Below, piece by piece: positions 7,813-14,139 of a DNA stretch of 14,139 bases. Position 1 is the stretch's first letter. Every line of letters starts with the position of its first letter. The stretch spans positions 1 through 14,139 of the forward strand of contig JACQEQ010000024.1 of NCBI GenBank assembly GCA_016200445.1. Direction: 5' to 3'. A program made the translations under genes and the position numbers. The DNA comes from Gammaproteobacteria bacterium. Lineage in GTDB: Bacteria; Pseudomonadota; Gammaproteobacteria; SG8-11. The notes below the pieces were generated by a model that was not told the DNA's origin, made no database searches, and saw only the letters and a list, made by a program, of their open reading frames with translations.

Positions 7813-10800
7813 GGCTGCTTACTCGTATTTTCGTCCTGCAGTAACTCGTGTTTGAAGCATGTCAACGCCGGCGCGACACGCTCGTGAAACTCCTGCGTCA
7901 GTTGTGCATACAGATCTGGCAAACGCGCTAATTCTCCGGTTTTACACAGGCTATTGGCCTGCGTGCATAATGCTGCGAATGCAGTCGCACCCAAGTTGCT
8001 GCTGCTCCCGCACATGGTGTGCGTTACATTACGCGCCGCCTGTACGTCGCCACGGTCAATCGCGTCACGCAATTCTTCTAAACGCCGTGGCAAATCGCCC
8101 AGCAATGAGTCAACAATAGGCACGGTGCGTGCGCCCAATAATGATTTCAATTGCTGCGTTGCGCGAGCGTCTAACGTGGCTGCTTTGCTGATTAACGCCG
8201 GCGGCTGCAAATTTCCCGATTTGACCCAGCGCGTCAAGACCACTCGCAATTGTTCGATATTTATCGGCTTGGCCAGGTAATCATCCATACCGGCGGCGCG
8301 CCGTTGCATCGCATCCTCGCCCGGTGCATGTGCCGTCACCGCGATCACCGGCGTGTGCCGCATCGTAGACTCCAGCGCGCGAATCGCGGCCGTCGCCGCA
8401 TAACCGTCAAGCACGGGCATTTCGCAATCCATCAATACCGCCGCATAAGATGTCTGCGTCACCGCTTCCACGGCGGCGCGGCCGTCGTTGACCACATCGA
8501 CGCTGTAACCCAGCACTTCCAGCAAACCGCGCGCGACTTCTTGATTCACGACATTGTCTTCGGCCAGCAACACCCGCACTCCGTCCGCAGGCGGTGTAAC
8601 TTGGCGTGCCGATTGCGATAGCAAACCGTCGAGCACGGCGAGAAAACGCGGGATGTCGATCGGCTTGGTGAGATAGCCGGCGAACCCCGCGCTGCGGCCG
8701 CGCGCGATGTTTTCTTTCATTGCATTGGCGGTGACCGCCACGACCGGGATGTGGCGCAACGCGGTATCGGCCTTTAGCTGTTTCAACGCCTCATAGCCGT
8801 CGATACCGGGAAGATTGATATCCATCAGAATCACTTCCGGCAGTTGTGCGGCTGCGGTCAACAGGCCGTCCTCCGCATTGACGGCCGTGAGCAGCTGCAT
8901 TTTGGGCCAGAATTGCGTGCACAGCGCCTGTACGAACTCAAGGTTGACGACGTTATCTTCTATGTAAAGTATCCTGTGTTGACCAATGCGCGCCGTCAGC
9001 ACGTTGGCCAGTGCCGCTTCGGTTTCGCCGGCAGCCTTATCAAGCGCGCCGCTGGCACGCGAAAACTCCACCCAGAAGGTACTGCCTTCGCCGGGCGTGC
9101 TGGTCAGGCCGATCTCGCCCTGCATCATCTCCACCAGCTGTTTGGTGATGGTCAGGCCGATGCCGGTGCCTTCAATCTCGCTGCGTTCGGCACCGAGACG
9201 GTTGAAGGGTTGAAACATTTCCGCCTGCTTATCCGGCGCAACGCCGAAGCCGGTATCGCGTACACTGATGCGTACACGCCCACCCGCTGCGGGCGTGCAT
9301 GCCACCCATACGCTGCCGCCCTCGCGGTTGTATTTAACCGCGTTGGACATGAAGTTCAACAACACCTGGCGCAGACGCGTGCGATCAGCCTGCACCCAAT
9401 AAACATCGGCATTATCGATGTCCAGCTGCAAGTGAATCCTGCGCGCATCGGCCTGTTGTTGGATCAGGTTGCGGCATTCACGCAGCACCGCACTGATCGC
9501 TACCGGCTCCATCGACAAGCTCACTTTACCCGCTTCGATCCGCGACAGATCCAACACATCGTTGATGATACTCAGCAAGTGATCGCCGGCTTTGTGTACC
9601 TTGCCGAGATTGGCTTTTTGCTTGTCGGTCATGTTGGCGTCATAACTGAGCAGCTGTGTGAAACCGAGAATGGCATTCATCGGCGTGCGTAGCTCATGAC
9701 TGACCGCCGACACGAATTCGTTTTTCATACGTTCGACGCGCTTACGTTCGGACACGTCGCGCACCATGCCCACGTAGATCGGCCGGCCTTCGCGGGTGAC
9801 CTCCGAAACGGCCAAATCCATCGGAAACTGGCTGCTGTTTTTGCGTTGACCGATTACTTCGCGGCCGATGCCGATAATGCGCGCCACACGCGTGGTCTTG
9901 AAATTCTGCAGATAGCTATCGTGCGCATCGTAGTCTGGATTGGGCATCAACATTTTTATGTTACGGCCAAGCACCTCTTCCGGCGCGTAACCGAAGATGC
10001 GCTCAGCTGCCGGATTAAACGACGTCATAATCCCGGCTTGGTCGATCGTGATTACGCCATCCACCATGTTATTGATAATGGCCTGGGTTTGCTCGGCCTG
10101 GTCGCGTAGCGCACCCTCCGATGCTTGGCGCTCGGTAATGTCGCGCGACACCCCGACAATCTGCGCCGCATTCTGCATCGAATTCCCGGTAGTGGTTTCG
10201 CGCAGCGCCCGCAATGAAGTTTCCATCCAGATATAACCGCCTTCGACATTGCGTAGCCGGCAGGTCAAGGTATCCAGCATGTAGCTCGACAACACCGCTT
10301 TCAGCTTGTCTTTGGTAACAGCGATATCCTCTGGATGAATCCATTCGAACCATGATTTCCCCAGCATTTGTTCAGGCGCATAACCCAGCACAGAAGCGCT
10401 GGCAGGCGACACATAACTTAAAATTCCATCGACCGAAAATCGCGAGATGATATCGCTGGAGTAGGTTGCAATCAGCCGGTAGCGCGTCTCGCTTTCGAGC
10501 ACGGCTTGCTTCTGCTGTTCCAGTGCATTTTTGACTTCGTCTGCATGCACCAATGCATCGTGCAGCGATTTTGCCAGCGCCCCGATCTCGTCGTTGCTAC
10601 TGGTTTCAACCCAGCTTTGGTGCGCGGTTTCGCGACGATTTTCAACGCGGGCTTTGATGCCCATAATCGGCCGTAACACGTAGTGATTGAGCAACCCGTA
10701 AACCAACGCGGCAAACGTCAGCAACACGGCGAGAAACGTGCTGGAATACAGCAAGGCTGAACTTGTAATCGCGGCCTGCATTGACCGGGTGTCGAAATGC

Positions 10801-11336
10801 ACCATCACCGCACCGTCGACGTGCACCCCGGCGGCGGACTCCGCGTGGCTGATGCGCAGCGGCGAGCTATAGTCGAACAGTTGCTGCTCGACATTAAAGT
10901 GACTATGGCTCGCACGCAATCGAATGGCTTTTTCAAGGTCGCCGGCGACTTCTTCGCCTGGCAACTCAGACAGCCATTTATCCAACCAAATAGTTTTTGT
11001 TGCGGCGATGACACGCGGCGGAACACCAGCGACGATCACGACATCTAAAATGTCTTGCTCGGAACCTACAGCCGCAACGATCTGCTGCAACTCGCCGCGC
11101 CGCGAAATATTCTCAGCCGCAGAATTCAACGTATCGGCGACGAATGCCGCACGCTGACGCAACTTATCGGCCAGTTCGTACCGTGCAGCCCAGTAGATAG
11201 ACCACAAAACGATCACGGCAACGACGACGCTCAACAGCAGCAATGGCAATAGCAACTTGTGTTGCAGCGAACGGAAGCGCCGTGCTGTTTCATGCGGCCC
11301 GTGCACCACCCCAGACATTAAATGCAGGTCATTCAC
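7809..11336 (-). CDS. Membrane hybrid histidine kinase HAMP-PAS-PAS(FixL-type heme)-HisKA-HATPase-REC-REC-Hpt
   Basis: Start is GTG at 11336, overlapping the upstream stop as GTGA; an in-frame ATG at 11318 is the alternative. The 1175 residues hold a membrane segment (about 28-50), a periplasmic sensor of about 140 residues that I cannot assign, a second membrane segment (about 193-217), HAMP (about 218-270, NDEIG), PAS1 (about 285-402) and PAS2 (about 415-530). PAS2 matches the FixL heme PAS: H472 in AHDSYL and R492 in RIIGIGR sit where FixL has its heme-ligand His and distal Arg. HisKA has H547; the ATPase has NAVKYN and DTGFG. REC1 has D839/K891 and REC2 D970/K1023. The Hpt domain (about 1055-1165) has H1106, but the usual lysine of HxxKG is Cys (C1109). 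It is predicted to combine a periplasmic signal with oxygen or redox and pass phosphate to the neighbouring c-di-GMP protein. Heme binding is inferred from motif match only. Confidence 0.95.
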   Translation of the reverse strand: MNDLHLMSGVVHGPHETARRFRSLQHKLLLPLLLLSVVVAVIVLWSIYWAARYELADKLRQRAAFVADTLNSAAENISRRGELQQIVAAVGSEQDILDVVIVAGVPPRVIAATKTIWLDKWLSELPGEEVAGDLEKAIRLRASHSHFNVEQQLFDYSSPLRISHAESAAGVHVDGAVMVHFDTRSMQAAITSSALLYSSTFLAVLLTFAALVYGLLNHYVLRPIMGIKARVENRRETAHQSWVETSSNDEIGALAKSLHDALVHADEVKNALEQQKQAVLESETRYRLIATYSSDIISRFSVDGILSYVSPASASVLGYAPEQMLGKSWFEWIHPEDIAVTKDKLKAVLSSYMLDTLTCRLRNVEGGYIWMETSLRALRETTTGNSMQNAAQIVGVSRDITERQASEGALRDQAEQTQAIINNMVDGVITIDQAGIMTSFNPAAERIFGYAPEEVLGRNIKMLMPNPDYDAHDSYLQNFKTTRVARIIGIGREVIGQRKNSSQFPMDLAVSEVTREGRPIYVGMVRDVSERKRVERMKNEFVSAVSHELRTPMNAILGFTQLLSYDANMTDKQKANLGKVHKAGDHLLSIINDVLDLSRIEAGKVSLSMEPVAISAVLRECRNLIQQQADARRIHLQLDIDNADVYWVQADRTRLRQVLLNFMSNAVKYNREGGSVWVACTPAAGGRVRISVRDTGFGVAPDKQAEMFQPFNRLGAERSEIEGTGIGLTITKQLVEMMQGEIGLTSTPGEGSTFWVEFSRASGALDKAAGETEAALANVLTARIGQHRILYIEDNVVNLEFVQALCTQFWPKMQLLTAVNAEDGLLTAAAQLPEVILMDINLPGIDGYEALKQLKADTALRHIPVVAVTANAMKENIARGRSAGFAGYLTKPIDIPRFLAVLDGLLSQSARQVTPPADGVRVLLAEDNVVNQEVARGLLEVLGYSVDVVNDGRAAVEAVTQTSYAAVLMDCEMPVLDGYAATAAIRALESTMRHTPVIAVTAHAPGEDAMQRRAAGMDDYLAKPINIEQLRVVLTRWVKSGNLQPPALISKAATLDARATQQLKSLLGARTVPIVDSLLGDLPRRLEELRDAIDRGDVQAARNVTHTMCGSSSNLGATAFAALCTQANSLCKTGELARLPDLYAQLTQEFHERVAPALTCFKHELLQDENTSKQP

Positions 11337-13672
11337 GGTGTGGCCACACTGCGCAGCAACTCCTGCTTGAATTGCAGCAGCGCCGGGGCGACCCGTAGTT
11401 TAAATTCCTGCTCAAGCACTGCATAGGCCGCAGGCAGACGCGGGAGCTCTCCCGACTTACAAATTTCGCTGAGCTGCGTGCATAACGCAGCAAACGCGGT
11501 TGCACCCAGGTTACCGCTGCTGCCTTTCATGGTGTGCGCTTCATGACGCACTGCCGGGGTGTCGCCGTCCGCGATGGCCGCATGCAACAATGCCAAGCTT
11601 TTCGGCAGATCATCCAATAATGAGTCAACAATCGGCGCCGCTTTGGCGCCCAACAGATCGCGCAGTTGAGCAGTGGCGTGAGCGTCTAGCACTGCGTTGT
11701 AATCGGCGGGTACCGAGGGTTCTCCAGCGGGTGCGGGCAGGTTGAGTTCTTTACCAAGCTGGAATTCGACGGCGGCAACGAATTTAGGAATGTCGAGCGG
11801 CTTGGTGAGATAGTCGGAAAACCCTGCGTCGCGCCCGTGCAGAATATTTTCCGGCATCGCATTGGCCGTTACGGCGATCACCGGGATCGCATGCAACTGT
11901 GTATCTGCCTGCAAGCGTGCCAGTGCTTGATAGCCGTCCATGCCGGGTAGATTAATATCCATCAGAATCAGCGCGGGGTGCGCAGCGGCGGCCAGCTCCA
12001 ACCCCGCTTCGGCCGTGTCAGCGCCCTGCAATTCCATCTGCGGCCAGAATCGCGCGCACAAAGTCCGCACCAATTCGAAGTTGACCGGATTGTCTTCGAT
12101 ATAAAGCACCCGGGCCGCTGCGGCGGGGCGATTCGTTGCCGCGTTGAGGAACGGCGGCAAGACCGCGCACTCCAGCTGCGGGGTTTTATCGCAAGTGCCG
12201 TTGTCCCCCGCAAATTCGACCCAGAACGTGCTGCCCGCTCCTGGCGTACTCACAAAACCAATTTCACCCTGCATCAATTCAACCAATTGCCTGACGATGG
12301 TTAAACCGATGCCGGTACCTTCGATCTCACCGCGCTCGGCACCGAGCCGATTGAACGGTTGAAACAACTTCAACTGTTGTTCGGCCGAAAGTCCCGGCCC
12401 ATTGTCGCGGACACTGATGCGCACGCGCCCTGCCGCAGCCGCAGCGTACGTCACCCATACTGCACCGCCCGCACGGTTGTATTTAACGGCATTGGTGATC
12501 AAATTAAGCAACACTTGGCGCAAGCGAACCCGGTCGACACGCACATGGAAATCGCTGGCGCTGTCGTAATCCATGTGCAATTGGATCTCACGCGCGTCCG
12601 CTGGCGCCTGTGCCAGGTTACGACATTCACGCAGCGCCTTGCCGACTGCGACCGGCTCCAAAGACAAGGCGACCTTACCCGCTTCGAGACTCGACAAGTC
12701 CAGAACATCGTTAACCAAACTAAGCAGGTTCTCGCCCGCCTGATGCACTTTCCTGAGGTTGGATTTTTGTACGCCGGTGAGGTTGTCGTCATAACTCAAT
12801 AGCTGGGTGAATCCAAGAATGGCATTCATCGGCGTGCGCAGCTCGTGGCTGACGGTGGATACGAATTCGCTTTTCATCCGGTCGAGGCGGCGGCGCTCGG
12901 TGATATCGGCGGCAATCCCGAGATAGCCGTTCACCGTGCCGTGGGTGTCGCGCAGTGCCGTAACCGACAACAGTACCGGAAAGCGGCTGCCGTCCTTGCG
13001 GATATAAGTCCACTCGCGTTCCTCGGCAACACCGCGCCGGGACTGCTCCACGAAAACATCAAATCCTGGCTCCATGGTCATGCCCAACTCGCGCGATAAC
13101 TGAGCAGCGCGTTGCACGACTTCGGCACCGTCGTGTATTACCTCCGGTGTCAGTTTGCCGACAACTTCTGCAGCGCTGTATCCGAGCATGCGTTCGGCCG
13201 CCGCGTTAAACGTTAAAATCACCCCTTGGGTGTCGGTCGAGATGATGCTGTAGTTGGCGCCATTGAGTATTGCGCGCTGGATTTCGAGCGTATTGTGCAA
13301 TGCATGGAGCGCAGCGCCTTCCGCCGTCACGTCACGCGCGAATCCGAAAATCATCTGTCGTTCCAGGTCTGCCGAAGCATTCCACGATAAGCGGTGCAGC
13401 GATCCCGCTTTCGCATAGAAACGGGTTTCAAATGCAATGCTGACGCCACCGGCCGCCAGCCGGGCCATTTCTTGCGCCGTGGCGGCACGATCTTCGGGAT
13501 GTAGAAATTCTATGATCGGTTTGGCCGCGATTTCCTTGAAGCTGTAACCAAGCAGGTCCAGCAACGCTGTGCTTACCGATTTCATATAGCCATCGAAACC
13601 GGCGATACACGCCATATCGCGCGACATGGCGAAATAACGTTGCAGCGCTTGGTCGGTCGAAATACTGGTCAT
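11333..13672 (-). CDS. Soluble hybrid histidine kinase PAS-PAS-HisKA-HATPase-REC-Hpt
   Basis: I start this kinase at ATG 13672 (779 residues). An in-frame GTG at 13711 would add 13 residues, but it lies in the loop of a strong hairpin, has no ribosome binding site, and the added residues precede the PAS fold. No membrane segment is visible, so it is cytosolic. From the ATG: PAS1 (about 5-120), PAS2 (about 128-262; EREWTYIRKDGSRFPV), HisKA with H276 in SHELRTP, an ATPase with NAVKYN, RDNGPG and EGTGIGL, REC with D572 (LILMDINLPG) and K624, and a C-terminal Hpt with H713 and the canonical K716 in HTMKGSSGNLGA. From the HisKA domain to the Hpt it closely resembles the next kinase downstream, apart from lacking a second REC, indicating duplication. 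It is the first gene of the operon and overlaps the next by GTGA. The second PAS could bind a cofactor, but none is evident. The ribosome binding site (CGGA) is weak. Confidence 0.93.
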   Translation of the reverse strand: MTSISTDQALQRYFAMSRDMACIAGFDGYMKSVSTALLDLLGYSFKEIAAKPIIEFLHPEDRAATAQEMARLAAGGVSIAFETRFYAKAGSLHRLSWNASADLERQMIFGFARDVTAEGAALHALHNTLEIQRAILNGANYSIISTDTQGVILTFNAAAERMLGYSAAEVVGKLTPEVIHDGAEVVQRAAQLSRELGMTMEPGFDVFVEQSRRGVAEEREWTYIRKDGSRFPVLLSVTALRDTHGTVNGYLGIAADITERRRLDRMKSEFVSTVSHELRTPMNAILGFTQLLSYDDNLTGVQKSNLRKVHQAGENLLSLVNDVLDLSSLEAGKVALSLEPVAVGKALRECRNLAQAPADAREIQLHMDYDSASDFHVRVDRVRLRQVLLNLITNAVKYNRAGGAVWVTYAAAAAGRVRISVRDNGPGLSAEQQLKLFQPFNRLGAERGEIEGTGIGLTIVRQLVELMQGEIGFVSTPGAGSTFWVEFAGDNGTCDKTPQLECAVLPPFLNAATNRPAAAARVLYIEDNPVNFELVRTLCARFWPQMELQGADTAEAGLELAAAAHPALILMDINLPGMDGYQALARLQADTQLHAIPVIAVTANAMPENILHGRDAGFSDYLTKPLDIPKFVAAVEFQLGKELNLPAPAGEPSVPADYNAVLDAHATAQLRDLLGAKAAPIVDSLLDDLPKSLALLHAAIADGDTPAVRHEAHTMKGSSGNLGATAFAALCTQLSEICKSGELPRLPAAYAVLEQEFKLRVAPALLQFKQELLRSVATP

Positions 13673-13680
13673 GGACGAGT

Positions 13681-13732
13681 CCGATAAAAAATGCGCCGGG
13701 GATGCGATCACGCATTACCCGGCTTTTATCGG
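13681..13732 (-). terminator. Terminator-like hairpin in the leader of the kinase operon (possible attenuator)
   Basis: In minus-strand RNA, GCCGGG (13723-13718) pairs with CCCGGC (13700-13695). Inside it ATGCG pairs with CGCAT around a TGAT loop. GCA and six U's follow the stem. Outer arms CCGATAAAA (13732-13724) and TTTTATCGG (13689-13681) also pair across a 5-nt bulge, as in bidirectional terminators. The U-tract ends 13 nt before the kinase ATG at 13672. It may terminate transcripts of the small exported-protein gene, or act in the operon leader by attenuation or by masking the weak ribosome binding site. Confidence 0.6.
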
Positions 13733-13767
13733 CACAACGGTACAGAGATTGAAATATTAGAGTATCG

Positions 13768-13799
13768 GTAGGGTGCGAGGTATCCGCTCTACACCCTAC
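13768..13799. repeat. Inverted repeat GTAGGGTG/CACCCTAC, REP-like
   Basis: GTAGGGTG (13768-13775) and CACCCTAC (13792-13799) are exact reverse complements around a 16-nt loop, inside which GAG (13777-13779) pairs with CTC (13787-13789). It lies 13 nt past the stop of the small exported-protein gene. Either transcript could fold. On the plus strand GGATTTTT follows, but no plus-strand gene is nearby. In the minus direction the stem is followed only by a mixed AT-rich stretch. The GTAGGGTG core resembles palindromic intergenic repeats seen in many proteobacterial genomes; whether it is repeated here cannot be judged from one copy. Confidence 0.5.
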
Positions 13800-13811
13800 G
13801 GATTTTTACGG

Positions 13812-14090
13812 TTATTTTTTGATGAGCTCGATCATGCGCACTTTGCCGTCTTTGGCAAAATACAATTCGATGATGGCGCCGGGGCTTGCGTCTCCGCCAC
13901 GCTTCTTGGTAGCTGCGGTTGTTTCAAAACTTTTTTCTTCGCCTTTGTCGTTCTTGATCACGATAGTGCTGCCTTCAGCCTTAACCAATACGCCGGTCTG
14001 CGCAGTTTTGTCGCTGCCTTTATCCGCCAGTGCCAGCGGTGAAACCGCCAGCGTGGTTAATAGCAGTGTTGCGATGGGAAGTTTAGTCAT
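13812..14090 (-). CDS. Small exported (periplasmic) protein of unknown function
   Basis: The gene encodes 92 residues from an ATG with AGGAGA 5 nt upstream. Residues 1-22 form a typical Sec signal peptide: Lys near the N-terminus, a Leu/Thr-rich core, and ALA before D23 as the signal peptidase I site. The mature part of about 70 residues is Lys-rich and alternates short beta-like stretches (TGVLVKAEG, STIVIKNDKG, GAIIELYFAKDG, KVRMIELIKK), suggesting a small beta-barrel or OB-like fold. No cysteines or metal motifs are present. I do not recognise a named family and propose no function. It precedes the kinase operon in the same direction, separated by 139 nt that hold two hairpins, so it is probably a separate transcription unit. 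A role as accessory to the sensors is possible but rests only on adjacency. Confidence 0.85.
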   Translation of the reverse strand: MTKLPIATLLLTTLAVSPLALADKGSDKTAQTGVLVKAEGSTIVIKNDKGEEKSFETTAATKKRGGDASPGAIIELYFAKDGKVRMIELIKK

Positions 14091-14139
14091 GCGGTTCTCC
14101 TGATGGGTTGTGAACTTAAACCAGAGTGATGGTTACTGA
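14091..14139 (-). promoter_or_regulatory. Leader of the small exported-protein gene
   Basis: These last 49 nt carry the AGGAGA ribosome binding site (14100-14095 on the minus strand) of the small exported protein. No convincing -10 or -35 element is visible before the sequence ends, so the promoter probably lies mostly beyond the window. Confidence 0.45.

Noticed and set aside
8844..9692. 282-codon open frame on the plus strand
   Set aside because: It lies wholly opposite the ATPase/REC region of the HAMP-PAS-PAS kinase, whose protein is unmistakable. It has no recognisable domain and is a shadow frame of GC-rich coding DNA.
12359..12802. 147-codon plus-strand frame
   Set aside because: It is antisense to the HisKA/ATPase region of the soluble kinase and has no family features.
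13673..13711. GTG start adding 13 residues to the soluble kinase
   Set aside because: It has no ribosome binding site, the codon sits in the loop of a stable hairpin, and the PAS domain is complete without it. It remains possible.
1..14139. Search for mobile elements, CRISPR, defence genes, tRNA and rRNA
   Set aside because: I saw no transposase or integrase, spaced direct repeats, nuclease or toxin modules, or RNA gene. The coding content is ordinary sensory and regulatory protein families.

Overview
The window looks like chromosomal DNA of a member of the Pseudomonadota, most likely a gamma- or betaproteobacterium. This is inferred from moderate GC content, AGGAG-type ribosome binding sites, tightly overlapping genes and the density of signalling proteins. 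No rRNA, tRNA, CRISPR array, transposase or phage gene was recognised. All genes but one (the YbaK-like gene) are on the minus strand.

Region by region: (1) 1-1260, minus: a class III adenylate/guanylate cyclase with a two-transmembrane sensor head and a HAMP linker; its C-terminus lies beyond the left edge. (2) 1261-1616: a noncoding divergent intergenic region with an AT-rich inverted repeat near its right end. (3) 1617-2096, plus: a free-standing YbaK-type aminoacyl-tRNA deacylase-like protein. (4) 2127-2447, minus: a 106-residue protein I do not recognise, probably with its own promoter. (5) 2542-13672, minus: four large signalling genes. In transcription order they are a soluble PAS-PAS hybrid kinase (REC-Hpt), a membrane HAMP-PAS-PAS hybrid kinase (REC-REC-Hpt), a REC-GGDEF-EAL cyclic-di-GMP protein, and a MASE1-CHASE-PAS hybrid kinase (REC-REC). 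The first three overlap by 4 nt each (GTGA, ATGA); the fourth follows after 60 nt. (6) 13681-13799: two hairpins in the operon leader. (7) 13812-14090, minus: a small exported protein of unknown function.

The best working model is a multi-input phosphorelay. Three kinases with closely related catalytic cores but different sensor heads sense a cytosolic signal, a periplasmic signal plus probably oxygen or redox, and a membrane/extracytoplasmic signal. They feed a c-di-GMP enzyme whose receiver domain is the only stand-alone response-regulator output in the cluster. The strongest single observation is that the second PAS domain of the middle kinase carries the heme-PAS signature of FixL, with His and Arg at the same 20-residue spacing. 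Other points of note are a Lys-to-Cys change beside the phospho-histidine of that kinase's Hpt domain, an EAL domain with several altered active-site-motif residues beside an intact GGDEF domain, a third kinase without an Hpt domain, and a terminator-like hairpin just before the first kinase's start codon.
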